From: Woeseia sp.
GTDB taxonomy: Bacteria > Pseudomonadota > Gammaproteobacteria > Steroidobacterales > Woeseiaceae
Direction of reading: 5' to 3'
DNA: 64,000 bases
Assembly: GCA_021773015.1 (NCBI GenBank)
Contig: JAJFKW010000001.1
Span: forward strand, 1,054,001 to 1,118,000
How positions within the stretch are numbered: the stretch's first letter is position 1; each line of letters begins with the position of its first letter. The notes under the pieces were generated by a model. It made no database searches, was not told where the DNA came from, and was given only the letters and a program-made list of their open reading frames with translations. This document shows, in pieces, positions 44,144 to 54,217 of the stretch. The translations under genes were made by a program, and so were the position numbers.

Positions 44144-47100
44144 ATGGCTGCCAGCGACGCCCGTGCAACGGGTCCAATCGATGACTATCAACTGCTCGAC
44201 CGCTATCGCCGCGAGTCCGGGAGAGTATTCCTCACTGGTACCCAGGCATTGGTCAAAATCCCCCTGATGCAGCGGGCACTGGACCGTGCCGCCGGACGCA
44301 ACACGGCGGGATTTATCAGTGGCTATCGGGGTTCGCCACTTGGCGCCTACGACCAGGAGCTGTGGCGTGCAAACTCTTTCTTGCAAGATAACGGTATCGA
44401 ATTTCTGCCGGCCGTCAACGAGGAGTTGGCCGCAACCGCAATCTTGGGATCGCAGCAGGTCGAGGCAGATCCACTGAAAACGGTCGATGGCGTATTCGGA
44501 ATTTGGTACGGCAAAGGACCGGGCGTCGATCGTGCAGGTGATGGACTAAAACATGGCAATGCCTACGGCAGCTCACCGAACGGCGGCGTATTGGTCGTCG
44601 CGGGCGACGATCACGGCTGCGTTTCGTCATCGATGCCGCATCAATCGGATGTAGCGTTTTTGTCTTGTTTGATGCCGCATCTAAATCCGGCGACCGTCGC
44701 GGAATATCTGACCTTCGGCCTATATGGCCTAGCGCTATCGCGCTACTCGGGCATGTGGGTCGGCTTTAAGGCCATATCAGAAACCGTAGAATCGGCGTCG
44801 TCGGTCGAGTTGCCGAAGCATCAAAGCTTCGTCATTCCCGACTTCGAGATCCCACCGACAGGTCTGCATATACGTTGGCCGGATTTTCCCGGCCCACAAA
44901 TCGAAGAGCGTCTCGAAGCAAAAAAAGCAGCAACGCTGGCTTTTACTGCCGCAAACCCGATCGACCATCGCATATTTGACACCCCTAATGCTCGCTACGG
45001 CATCGTCACCACAGGCAAGGGACACCTTGATTTGATGGAAGCATTGCGGCTGCTTGGAATTGGCAAAGATGTCGCACACCGCTTGGGAATAGACGTTTAT
45101 AAAGTCGGCATGGTTTGGCCTCTCGCGCACGACGCAGCACTCGACTTTGTGCGTGGCAAGCACGAAGTTTTAGTGGTCGAAGAAAAACGCGGGATAATTG
45201 AGAGTCAGTTTAAAGAATACTTTTATGACTACCCAGGAAGGAAGCCCAAACGGATGGTCGGCAAAGAAGATGAGAACGGCCAGCGTCTCGTGCCGTGGGT
45301 CGGTGAATTGTCGCCCATACAACTGGCCGGGATCGTCGCGCGCCGACTGGATAAGGCGTTGGGCGGCGTCAACTTGACGGCCCGCGCCGACGCATTGCTA
45401 GCCGAAAAGAACAATGTCATCGACATCAGTGGCGCAACTCGTACGCCCTACTTTTGCTCTGGTTGTCCGCATAATTCCTCAACGAAGGTGCCAAGCGGCT
45501 CGGCTGCACTGGCCGGCATCGGCTGTCACTTTATGGCCAACTGGATGGGCCGTAAGACCGATGGTCTAATACAGATGGGTGGCGAAGGCGTCAATTGGAT
45601 TGCCCGTTCGAAATTCAACAGCCATCAACACATATTTCAAAATTTGGGCGACGGGACATTTTATCACTCGGGATCTCTAGCAATCCGCCAGGCCGTTGCC
45701 GCAAATACCAATATTACTTACAAAATTCTCTTTAACGACGCCGTTGCGATGACCGGTGGCCAACCGGTCGATGGCCCAATATCGGTGCAGTCGATCGCGC
45801 ACGCTGTGCGTGCAGAGGGTGTCGCTCGGATTGCCTTGGTATCCGACGAGCCGGAAAATTTTTCCATTGGCGAATTTCCATCGGCCACCACGATATCGCA
45901 CCGCCGAGACCTAGATTCTATTCAGCGAGAGTTGCGTGACATTCAAGGCGTGACGGTCATTATTTATGCGCAAACCTGTGCAACGGAAAAACGGCGTCGG
46001 CGAAAGCGCGGCACTCTGGAAGATCCGAATCGTTTCGCCGAAATAAACGATCTTGTTTGCGAGGGCTGCGGTGACTGTTCAGTTGAGTCAAATTGCTTAT
46101 CGATAATTCCCAAAGAAACGCCGCTTGGCCGCAAACGGAAGATTGATCAAAACAACTGCAACAAAGACTTTTCGTGCGTCAATGGTTTTTGCCCAAGTTT
46201 CGTTACCGTTGAGAGCGCGCTACCGGCAACGGACAGAGTTCGACAGGGAGTCGCGATCCCCGACGCCCTGCTCGATAACCTCGCCTCCCCCGAGTTGCCG
46301 AGCATTGACGAGGTTTACGATCTCTTGGTCACGGGTGTGGGTGGCACTGGTGTGGTGACCGTGGGTGCGCTTATCACTATGGCAGCGCACCTAGAGGGAA
46401 AAGGCGCGAGTGTCTTAGACTTTATGGGGTTTGCGCAAAAATTCGGCCCGGTACTGAGTTACATCCGGATCGCTGACGAACCTGGCGCCCTAAACCAGGT
46501 CCGCATCGATGACCAACGTGCAGACGCACTGATCGGGTGTGACTTGGTAGTCAGCTCTTCGCCCAAGGCGTCGCAGACATTCAGCCCAGGACATACCAGG
46601 GTGGCTCTCAATACAACCGAAATGTCGACGGCTGACTTTGTGAAATTTCGCGATGCCAATTTGCGGGCCGATGATCGCGTGCAAGCAATTGAACGCGTCG
46701 TCGGCGTACAGAACCTGTCACTGGTAGCCGCCAACAACCTGGCCGCATCGCTGCTCGGAAATACGATCTACGCCAACGTATTGATGCTCGGTTACGCGTG
46801 GCAGATGGGATTGGTGCCCGTCTCTATGGCGGCTCTGTCGCGGGCGATAGAGCTAAATAATGTGACGATCGAGCAGAACAAATTAGCGTTTCATTGGGGC
46901 AGAATTGCGGCTGTGGACGTTGATGCGATCAATCGGATTATTTCACCGATACCGGTTATCCCGGCCGCCACTGAGAGCATTGCGGATGCCGTGAAACGGC
47001 GTGGCGAATTCTTGCGTGATTATCAAGACCAGAGTTTGGCAGATAAGTACACAGGCACTTTGCAGCGCGTTCGCGACATTGAAGAAGCTGTCACCGGCGC

Positions 47101-47629
47101 CCCCGCGGCTGAGTTTTCACGTACCGTTGCGAGCGCTTACTTCAAAACGCTGGCCTATAAGGACGAATACGAAGTTGCTCGCCTACACGTCGAATCGGAC
47201 TTTTTGGCCAGCATCAGAAATAGCTACGGGGCGGGCGCTAAAATACGTTTTCATTTGGCGCCGCCATTCCTGAACGCAGGCGTCGATGCACGGGGTAGAC
47301 CACGAAAGCGCGAGTTCGGCGCATGGATTATCCCACTGTTTCGCCTGCTCGCGAAGCTGAAGGGTTTGCGGGGCGGTGCATTCGACGTATTTGGGCGAAC
47401 TGCGGAGCGGAAAATGGAACGCGCTCTGATCGTCGAGTTTGAGACGACGCTAGAGACAGTATTGGGATGCTTGTCACGGAATAGCCTGGCCGACGCGCAG
47501 GCGATTATCGCGACGTATATGGAAATTCGTGGCTATGGCCCAGTGAAGGAACAGGCTTACCACGAAATTCACGCGGACCTAGCTTCGCGGCTTGAGAAAT
47601 ACGCGATTTCGAGCAAGAAGGCAGCCTAG
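44144..47629 (+). CDS. Fused indolepyruvate/2-oxoacid:ferredoxin oxidoreductase
   Basis: ATG 44144 (MAASDARATGPIDDYQLLDR) gives 1161 residues; the frame also opens at 44012 with a 44-residue leader that looks like non-coding AT-rich sequence. TPP-enzyme domains occupy the N-terminal two thirds (GYRGSPLGAYDQELWRA, GCHFMANWMGRKTDG). A cysteine cluster for Fe-S centres follows (CEGCGDCSVESNC, NNCNKDFSCVNGFCPSF). The gamma-type domain begins near LLVTGVGGTGVVTVGALI. These single-chain enzymes decarboxylate aryl or branched 2-oxo acids, from amino acid breakdown, to acyl-CoA and reduced ferredoxin. The divergent Lrp regulator supports an amino acid role. Confidence 0.92.
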   Translation: MAASDARATGPIDDYQLLDRYRRESGRVFLTGTQALVKIPLMQRALDRAAGRNTAGFISGYRGSPLGAYDQELWRANSFLQDNGIEFLPAVNEELAATAILGSQQVEADPLKTVDGVFGIWYGKGPGVDRAGDGLKHGNAYGSSPNGGVLVVAGDDHGCVSSSMPHQSDVAFLSCLMPHLNPATVAEYLTFGLYGLALSRYSGMWVGFKAISETVESASSVELPKHQSFVIPDFEIPPTGLHIRWPDFPGPQIEERLEAKKAATLAFTAANPIDHRIFDTPNARYGIVTTGKGHLDLMEALRLLGIGKDVAHRLGIDVYKVGMVWPLAHDAALDFVRGKHEVLVVEEKRGIIESQFKEYFYDYPGRKPKRMVGKEDENGQRLVPWVGELSPIQLAGIVARRLDKALGGVNLTARADALLAEKNNVIDISGATRTPYFCSGCPHNSSTKVPSGSAALAGIGCHFMANWMGRKTDGLIQMGGEGVNWIARSKFNSHQHIFQNLGDGTFYHSGSLAIRQAVAANTNITYKILFNDAVAMTGGQPVDGPISVQSIAHAVRAEGVARIALVSDEPENFSIGEFPSATTISHRRDLDSIQRELRDIQGVTVIIYAQTCATEKRRRRKRGTLEDPNRFAEINDLVCEGCGDCSVESNCLSIIPKETPLGRKRKIDQNNCNKDFSCVNGFCPSFVTVESALPATDRVRQGVAIPDALLDNLASPELPSIDEVYDLLVTGVGGTGVVTVGALITMAAHLEGKGASVLDFMGFAQKFGPVLSYIRIADEPGALNQVRIDDQRADALIGCDLVVSSSPKASQTFSPGHTRVALNTTEMSTADFVKFRDANLRADDRVQAIERVVGVQNLSLVAANNLAASLLGNTIYANVLMLGYAWQMGLVPVSMAALSRAIELNNVTIEQNKLAFHWGRIAAVDVDAINRIISPIPVIPAATESIADAVKRRGEFLRDYQDQSLADKYTGTLQRVRDIEEAVTGAPAAEFSRTVASAYFKTLAYKDEYEVARLHVESDFLASIRNSYGAGAKIRFHLAPPFLNAGVDARGRPRKREFGAWIIPLFRLLAKLKGLRGGAFDVFGRTAERKMERALIVEFETTLETVLGCLSRNSLADAQAIIATYMEIRGYGPVKEQAYHEIHADLASRLEKYAISSKKAA

Positions 47630-47712
47630 CGGCATTTCTAGCGCGCAATCGCGCATTCCGGGCGGTCGTAATTTGCCGACTAACGCATCGGTAGATATGC
47701 GAATATGCAACG

Positions 47713-48765
47713 ATGCTTGGTAAAACCAATAGCTTGCGCGACAATCCGCTTCGTTACGAATTTGCCGAATCGCCGACCAGCGGACGGTGCATGCCCGTTG
47801 CACCGTCCATTCAATGGCTACGAATGCCGCTGCCTTTCGCCATCGGCCATATCAACTTATGGCTCCTCCACGATGGACCGTCATGGACCATCGTCGATAG
47901 CGGTGTGCAAGTAGCAGAATCACAGCAAGTTTGGCATCGAACATTTGCTACCGTTATGGACAACCGCCCTATTTCCCGGGTCATTGCCACCCACATGCAC
48001 CCAGATCATGTCGGTTGTGCCGGCTGGTTGTGCGAAGAAACGGGAGCACCGTTGTGGATGACACGGGAAGAGTATTTGTTGTGTCGGGTACTTACCGCGG
48101 ATACCGGCCGGGCTGCGCCGGAGGCCGGAAAAGGTTTTTATCGTGCAGCAGGGTTTCGCGAAGAACAATTACATTACTACGCCAAGATATTTGGCTTATT
48201 CGGCAAATACGTTTCGCGTTTGCCCGAATCCTACCAGCGAATTTCGGACGGCGATAAACTAAGAATCGGTGACAACAGCTGGCAGATTATTGTGGGCCGC
48301 GGACACTCACCAGAACACGCCTGCCTATATTGCGCGGCTTTGAACATGCTGATATCCGGTGATCAATTGCTGCCGACGATTTCCTCAAACGTCAGCGTCT
48401 ACCCGACGGAACCGAACGCGAATCCACTACGCGACTGGCTTGACTCACTGAAAACCTTGCGACAACGCGTCGACAGCAACGTACTGGTGCTGCCGGCCCA
48501 CGGAAAACCGTTTCGTGGTGCTCATGAACGAATTGATGCGTTGCTGGAAGAGCACAGAATCGGCCTCGAAAATGTGACTGCAGCTTGCAGCTCACCGCGG
48601 CGGGTTGTCGACTTGTTTCCGGCGTTATTCTCGCGCGAAATTAATCGGGGCAACCTAATCATGGCAACCGGAGAGACTTTGGCCAATCTGAACTTCTTGA
48701 TCGATAACAATCGAATATCAGTGCAGGCGGACGCAAAAGGTGTAAATTACTACGTACGAATCTAG
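47713..48765 (+). CDS. Metallo-beta-lactamase-fold hydrolase
   Basis: The 350-residue protein contains THMHPDHVGCAG (the metal-binding HxHxDH) and GHSPEHACLYC, plus GDQLLPTISSN and LVLPAHGKPF, the remaining metal ligands. The overall pattern matches MBL-fold enzymes with a C-terminal helical extension, annotated as putative thioesterases or hydrolases. It lies 83 bases after the oxidoreductase on the same strand; a link, such as acyl-CoA or thioester hydrolysis, is only suggested. Confidence 0.85.
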   Translation: MLGKTNSLRDNPLRYEFAESPTSGRCMPVAPSIQWLRMPLPFAIGHINLWLLHDGPSWTIVDSGVQVAESQQVWHRTFATVMDNRPISRVIATHMHPDHVGCAGWLCEETGAPLWMTREEYLLCRVLTADTGRAAPEAGKGFYRAAGFREEQLHYYAKIFGLFGKYVSRLPESYQRISDGDKLRIGDNSWQIIVGRGHSPEHACLYCAALNMLISGDQLLPTISSNVSVYPTEPNANPLRDWLDSLKTLRQRVDSNVLVLPAHGKPFRGAHERIDALLEEHRIGLENVTAACSSPRRVVDLFPALFSREINRGNLIMATGETLANLNFLIDNNRISVQADAKGVNYYVRI

Positions 48766-48805
48766 ATCGGCAGGATGGTGGAACATTTCAGCTTAGGAGC
48801 CGACT

Positions 48806-50923
48806 ATGAAAAATCTACTGAGTGGCATGGCCATTGGCCTTGTCATCGGCGCGATCGCTGTTTGGGCAAGTTTCGACGTGTCCGACGAGCCAGACTTTGC
48901 AAGTACTAGAAATCCAGTGCGGGATATTGCCGCAGGTCCGAAAATTTCGCTCGAAGCTGCCAGCAACCACCGTTCGGCGCGATTTGAATCGCTATCGAGC
49001 ATCCAGGAAACACTGTCCTTACCGTCCGACTTCGATCAAACGGAAGCACTCTATGTGATTGCCGGGCGCTCCAACTCAAGCGAAGTTCAAAACTTAATTT
49101 ACCAGGCGAATCGTGTTGCCGACGAATCCGATCGAAGAGCGGCATTATCGATTCTCTTCCTACGACTCACCGATATCGACCCGCGTTCTGCTGTCGCTAT
49201 TGCATCGCAGCCACAATTTCGTGGCAATAATTCTATCGAATCGTCAATTTGGCGACTGTGGTCGCGCACCGATTTTGGAGAAGCTCTGGCAGCGGCAAAG
49301 ACGCTGGAGCCACAATCGCGCAAAGAGTTCGCGGCGCAAATCATGTACGTCGCAAACGGCCTCACCGGTAACGAGAAAACGCGGCGGATTCAAGCTGAAC
49401 TGGGCGTGGCGCCTAGCAATTCAGTTAAGTACCGATATTTGAGAGAATTGGCCGATGAGTCCGCGCAACGTGCGTTTGACTACATCAATGGCCTGCACTC
49501 CATGCAAGAACAAATTACAGCGTTGCAATATCTCAGCACAATAGTGGCACGAAACAACCCGCAGCAAGCACCGAAATTTGCCGCGCTCATCGAGAAAGCG
49601 GCCCTCCGTACACATTATACGAATGGCGTCAAAAAGGTTCTTGCAGAGGACTATCCTCAGAAAATTATCGAGCAACACTTACGACAACCAAGGTCTGCGC
49701 AAGATCGACGTTATCTGTCCGTTGCGTTAGCAAGCCTCGCCAAGACCGATTTGGAAAGCGCGCTGAAATATTTCGATCAACTTGGGAACTCGCCATCGAA
49801 CCTTTCTCTGGCATCCAGTTTGCTGCAAGCTATGGTGCAATCTGACCCTGAGCGCACGCTCGAATGGGCACGCAGCAGGGAGAACATCGGTGGTCAAAAT
49901 CTGTACCAATATGCCGTAATGGCAGTAGCCAATGTAGATGCTGAACTCGCTCTCCGGGAAATCGACGACTATTCAGGCGAGTACCAAAAGGATGAAATGT
50001 ATGTAGTTGTCTTGTCGGCCATCGCAAAAACTGACCCCAAGCGTGCGACATTATTGTTAGAGCAAATTCCGGATGGCGAACGAAAAAATGCCGCAGCGCA
50101 GACTATTTCAGTGTACTGGGCGCAGAGTGACCCGGAGTCTGCCATGAATTGGGCTATCGAGAACCAAAATCGTTTTGGGCCAGAAGTCCTGGCACAGGCG
50201 TCCACCATGTACATCATGCAAAACCCCGACGCGGCAATTCAAATGCTACCGGGACTGGATAAAAAAACTCAACGAGATTGGTCGCAAAAAATTGTTGGCG
50301 CCCTGATGCAAACGCAATCGTTGTCCGCTGCAACGACTTTCGTTGAGCAACATCGAGACAGCCCGATTCACGCCGAACTGCTATCGGTCCTGATCCCACA
50401 AATCGCCGCACGAGACATCGACACTGCGTTAGATACTATCGGCAGAATGTCCCCCGGAAAACACCGTGATCAGGCGTATGTCGATATTGTCAATCAGAGA
50501 GTCCAGGTTGACCCTTATCAGACTGCGGGCTTGTTATCGGCAATCAATGACGAAAATCTTCGTGCACGTGCAGCAGCGTCTCTGGTAAATTCTTGGGCTC
50601 GGTCAGACTTGGCCGCCGCAGGGGCATGGGTTGAATCTCAGCCGGCCGGTGCGGCCCGAGATAGCGCAATCGCAGTTCTGGTTAACCGTCATCCCGCCGG
50701 AGACGCTAAATTCCTTTCACTAATTGATGCGATGGCGGATGAAAAGTTACGTAAACAGACACGTACCAGCTACGTTGTCCGCGTTGGACAGCATAACTCT
50801 GAAAGAGCACTAAACCTTCTCAATGGAATGAACTTCACCGATGCAGAGCGTGAGCAAATCATGACAATGATCGAACAATACAAAAACGCTCGCACTACTC
50901 ACACTGGACTCCATATCGACTAA
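48806..50923 (+). CDS. Membrane-anchored protein of helical repeats
   Basis: I do not recognise this 705-residue protein as a named family. It begins with a short membrane segment (LLSGMAIGLVIGAIAVWASF) and an extracytoplasmic region follows. From about residue 70 it is built of repeating ~30-36 residue helical pairs with recurrent turns such as VQSDPERTLEWA, AKTDPKRATLLL, WAQSDPESAMNWA and WARSDLAAAGAWV. That suggests an alpha-solenoid, distantly TPR- or HEAT-like, exposed in the periplasm, probably binding other proteins. GGAG precedes its ATG. It lies 40 bases after the MBL-fold gene and is convergent with the M14 peptidase. Confidence 0.75.
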   Translation: MKNLLSGMAIGLVIGAIAVWASFDVSDEPDFASTRNPVRDIAAGPKISLEAASNHRSARFESLSSIQETLSLPSDFDQTEALYVIAGRSNSSEVQNLIYQANRVADESDRRAALSILFLRLTDIDPRSAVAIASQPQFRGNNSIESSIWRLWSRTDFGEALAAAKTLEPQSRKEFAAQIMYVANGLTGNEKTRRIQAELGVAPSNSVKYRYLRELADESAQRAFDYINGLHSMQEQITALQYLSTIVARNNPQQAPKFAALIEKAALRTHYTNGVKKVLAEDYPQKIIEQHLRQPRSAQDRRYLSVALASLAKTDLESALKYFDQLGNSPSNLSLASSLLQAMVQSDPERTLEWARSRENIGGQNLYQYAVMAVANVDAELALREIDDYSGEYQKDEMYVVVLSAIAKTDPKRATLLLEQIPDGERKNAAAQTISVYWAQSDPESAMNWAIENQNRFGPEVLAQASTMYIMQNPDAAIQMLPGLDKKTQRDWSQKIVGALMQTQSLSAATTFVEQHRDSPIHAELLSVLIPQIAARDIDTALDTIGRMSPGKHRDQAYVDIVNQRVQVDPYQTAGLLSAINDENLRARAAASLVNSWARSDLAAAGAWVESQPAGAARDSAIAVLVNRHPAGDAKFLSLIDAMADEKLRKQTRTSYVVRVGQHNSERALNLLNGMNFTDAEREQIMTMIEQYKNARTTHTGLHID

Positions 50924-50951
50924 TCCGATACGCAGATCAATCGCTTCCTCA

Positions 50952-52946
50952 TCAAATCATCGTGGACGATTGAGACAAACCGCGACGATGACATGCGCTT
51001 GCTAATATAAACAATCCTACTAACAGCAATACGCCGGCTGTGCCGCCGCCCGACGACGTCGGTGCAGGTGGCGGCGGCGGTGGTGTCGGCGGCGGCGGCG
51101 GTGGCGCTGCCGAGAAGGCGCGGCAATTCACATCATCAGTTGGCGCTGCAGCGGAAACATCCATCGCAATAAATGGTTTAAATTGGCAATCGATGCCACC
51201 TACATCAGCCGCAATTTCGTCTTCGTTTTCATAGTTCGACCAACCACCGTTTTGCCAGTCGACCGGCGTCGCAGGATTCGCGTCAAGCTGAAAATCTGAC
51301 ATATCCGCGAACGAAAGACTGACGATTGCAGGTTCGCTTGTGGCGACAACCAAGGATGCAGGAATAACAAAGTCGATTGTCGCAGCGTCGAACACATAAC
51401 GGCTGTATCCGTCGATTTGCGAATCGGGTTGGTCGAGCCATTGAACGTTACTCATATCAAACGCAATATCGTTGCTGACATCCATATTCGGTAATTCGAC
51501 ACTTACACTGCCGGAAGTCGGTGTCGTGTTCTGACCGGGATAGGTGCCGGCCTGCCCCGCTTGATCAATGTACCGCATCGGTTTAGAAAACGAAGCCCAG
51601 AGTCTGTAATTTCCACCCGGCACCAGCGCATTGTTGACATCGACCGATAAGTTTCGTTGTGCTCCCATCGACCAGCTCGCGCTGTATTTTAGTTCGCCTG
51701 AATTGATATCTCGAATTCTGAGTGCCGCAACGTACGGCGGACCCACTTGCCGATAAAAACCGATCAACGAACTCTCGGCGATTTCGCCGCGCATTCGCGC
51801 AACTTCCGCGTCCGGCAAAATGAACCCGGAATGGCCGTGACTTGCTGTGCCGCCATACTGTTGAGCCCCGTTGAGCGGCTCAGTTTCTAGTGTCCATGCG
51901 GGAATCTCATAGGTGTACCCAAAAAAATCGGCGGTCACACCAATTCCGCCATTGTCGCCATCCGCAGCGTACGCATATTTATTGTTCTGGACAGCACGCA
52001 TAACGGCGGCCAATTCGCTGCTGTACGCGTCGCGCCGAGCATTTCCTGTAGATGGCGCCAAATAGATCTGCGAAAACGAGTGTATATCCATGTACAGGCG
52101 CAGCCGATTTTCCGGACCGAAAGTTGCTGCGTTTTGTAGAGCAACGATTTCCGGCTCAGAAGATTCAGTAGCCCCTCTATAGATGAGACTGGTAACTGAT
52201 GCAGAGGACCCAGCATTCATACCCCAGCCCTGCGGGCTGTTTCTATTTAGATCGACGCCCCAAAAATTATCATCTGTGGTATCGATCGAATTGTCGATCG
52301 ACTGATTAGTGTTCGGGTTGCGAAGGTTGCGGCGTCGCATCCTACCTTCGCGCGGTTGCCCCGGATCTGCACTGACGCGATCAGGATGCGCTTGAGTCTG
52401 CAAAAAGCCGTCAACGTTCAACACTGGGATTAAGACAACATTCAAGTTATCGCGAAAGAACGAGCCCAACCAGGCGTCGTCATTCGCAGCGGCAATTCTC
52501 TCAATCAAGGACGATACCGCTTCCGGCGTTTGCCATTCCCGCGCATGAATGCCACCAATGGCCATGACGGCTGGCTCAGCAAGCCCGTCAACGGTAGTAC
52601 TGTCGGCATCACCCAATGCGTAGGCCCAAATATCGCGGCCGTTAAGTGTGCTACCGGCAAGCATTGCGGCAACATTGTCATTGGTCAAAGCGAGGTCTTG
52701 CTGTCCCGCTAAGAGACTATCGTAAGTACGGAAACCATCGATCTCGGTAAGTGAACTCGCCGGCATGGGTACCGGATATCCCAGTGGTATAAGACCGTTG
52801 CCAACAGTGGATTCCGTGTAACTCAACATACGCCCAGAACACGCGCTATTGTCCAAATTGCTTATGTCCGCCCCACTCAGCACACATTGCGCAAAAGCTG
52901 CATTATCAACAATTAGCAGCAGCAGCAAAATTTTGACAAATCGCAT
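50952..52946 (-). CDS. M14 zinc carboxypeptidase with GlyGly-CTERM-like tail
   Basis: The 664 residues start with a signal peptide (FVKILLLLLIVDNAAFAQC). The peptidase domain shows His134 and Glu137 (GGIHAREWQTPEA), WGVDLNRNSPQGWG, a zinc-ligand His in MDIHSFSQIYLAP and the catalytic Glu in TLETEPL. After a beta-rich domain the C-terminus is a proline run (residues ~615-629), a Gly-rich SSGGGTAG, one membrane segment (VLLLVGLFILASAC) and HRRG. This order resembles GlyGly-CTERM sorting tails processed by rhombosortase. Its ATG overlaps the stop of the upstream gene by one base, so the two are translated together. Confidence 0.87.
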   Translation of the reverse strand: MRFVKILLLLLIVDNAAFAQCVLSGADISNLDNSACSGRMLSYTESTVGNGLIPLGYPVPMPASSLTEIDGFRTYDSLLAGQQDLALTNDNVAAMLAGSTLNGRDIWAYALGDADSTTVDGLAEPAVMAIGGIHAREWQTPEAVSSLIERIAAANDDAWLGSFFRDNLNVVLIPVLNVDGFLQTQAHPDRVSADPGQPREGRMRRRNLRNPNTNQSIDNSIDTTDDNFWGVDLNRNSPQGWGMNAGSSASVTSLIYRGATESSEPEIVALQNAATFGPENRLRLYMDIHSFSQIYLAPSTGNARRDAYSSELAAVMRAVQNNKYAYAADGDNGGIGVTADFFGYTYEIPAWTLETEPLNGAQQYGGTASHGHSGFILPDAEVARMRGEIAESSLIGFYRQVGPPYVAALRIRDINSGELKYSASWSMGAQRNLSVDVNNALVPGGNYRLWASFSKPMRYIDQAGQAGTYPGQNTTPTSGSVSVELPNMDVSNDIAFDMSNVQWLDQPDSQIDGYSRYVFDAATIDFVIPASLVVATSEPAIVSLSFADMSDFQLDANPATPVDWQNGGWSNYENEDEIAADVGGIDCQFKPFIAMDVSAAAPTDDVNCRAFSAAPPPPPPTPPPPPPAPTSSGGGTAGVLLLVGLFILASACHRRGLSQSSTMI

Positions 52947-54073
52947 TATCGTAATGCCGCCGATAATTTCGAGCTTAGCAATGGTTGTGTTAGCAATTCT
53001 TGGCGTAGTGTGACCGCCCCCGATGAATCACTTAGCCGAAGCACCAGGGCCGCCCGCAATTTCTTCAACTCGCCGGCATCGCCCAGAATAATTTTGCCCA
53101 TCGCTTGCAATACGTCATCGTTCGCGTGACGCGCCAACGCTAGCGCCGCAGAGGCTCCGTCATTAGTGTTATCAAGCCTGCGAATTAACCACGCACGGGC
53201 AGCCGTAAGTTCGTTGCTCAACGCTCCTATACTCAGGATTGCGCTCGACGCAACATCGGGATGCTCGGTCGCGGCGACTAAAACGTCGAATTGATCATGC
53301 GCAGGAAGAATTTTCGAGGTTGTTACCGATTCACGTGCAACTTTCTTGCTTGCTTTTTCGGCAAGCAACCGAAATAGCGCTGCGTCATGCATCCGCATCG
53401 CTGCTTGCAGTAGCAGAACGTCGACGGCTTGTTCTCTTGCCAAAGCGTCGACTAACTGGGCGCGTTGCGAGCGTATGAATTCGTCCGTACCGGCTCGAAA
53501 TGCCGACACCGTCGCTTGCCGCCAAACCGACTCGTCAAATTCTATCGGCGGTCTAACGATGTCGGTGGGCAACCAATATCCAGACTCAATCGTTTTTGAA
53601 ATTTGGCCCTCGGCGATTGCCAACGTCCAACTGCGCACAGTAAATTTTGCCGCCGCCGCGACGTCGTAGAGTGGCACTACAATGCTGCCATGCTCGTCTT
53701 GCAAGCGAACGAAAGTGGAAACTTGACTATTTTCATATCTAGCAACCGCATCGCGCGAATCTTGTGTCGGAATTGTGCGCGACAACGAAAACATGAGTGT
53801 TTCTGTCCAGTAGTCACGAACACCGGAATCTATATCGCGATCATTTTCGACGTTGTGCAGAATCCACAATAGGGAATGGCTGTCTGCACGCTCGGCGAAT
53901 GACTCGATCTCGTGCATCCGGTATTGACTCGATCGGATAGCCGCAGAATGCAGCGCCTTATCCTCAACTAACAGCGAGTCAGCCGCAGCCAAGAATGGCG
54001 CCGGTAACGCAAGTAACAGTACGAACAACCAGCGCAGTAGCTGCGAGCATTCGGCCTTGCAGTTTACGTTCAT
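52946..54073 (-). CDS. Exported protein of unknown function, coupled to the M14 peptidase
   Basis: The 375-residue product has an N-terminal signal peptide (LLRWLFVLLLALPAPFLAAA) and a mostly helical body. The C-terminal part (ASSAILSIGALSNELTAARA and following) has the spacing of HEAT-like helical repeats. No family name can be given. The stop codon overlaps the peptidase start (TAATG), so it probably works with the peptidase, perhaps as a chaperone or inhibitor. Confidence 0.7.
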   Translation of the reverse strand: MNVNCKAECSQLLRWLFVLLLALPAPFLAAADSLLVEDKALHSAAIRSSQYRMHEIESFAERADSHSLLWILHNVENDRDIDSGVRDYWTETLMFSLSRTIPTQDSRDAVARYENSQVSTFVRLQDEHGSIVVPLYDVAAAAKFTVRSWTLAIAEGQISKTIESGYWLPTDIVRPPIEFDESVWRQATVSAFRAGTDEFIRSQRAQLVDALAREQAVDVLLLQAAMRMHDAALFRLLAEKASKKVARESVTTSKILPAHDQFDVLVAATEHPDVASSAILSIGALSNELTAARAWLIRRLDNTNDGASAALALARHANDDVLQAMGKIILGDAGELKKLRAALVLRLSDSSGAVTLRQELLTQPLLSSKLSAALR

Positions 54074-54217
54074 TTTCCCCCTAGATGCCAGACTTCAGCG
54101 ACGTCAAATTCGACCGGGTATCAATACCTATCCGGCAGCAACGAATTTGAGTCGCGGGCGAAGATTTGGTTCCACCGTCAATACGTGCAGGCTGACCCGG
54201 CAGGTCTCAAAACATCA

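Noticed and set aside
51060-51110. Short GGC/GGT-rich tract
   Set aside because: It is the complement of proline codons in the M14 peptidase tail, not an independent repeat element.
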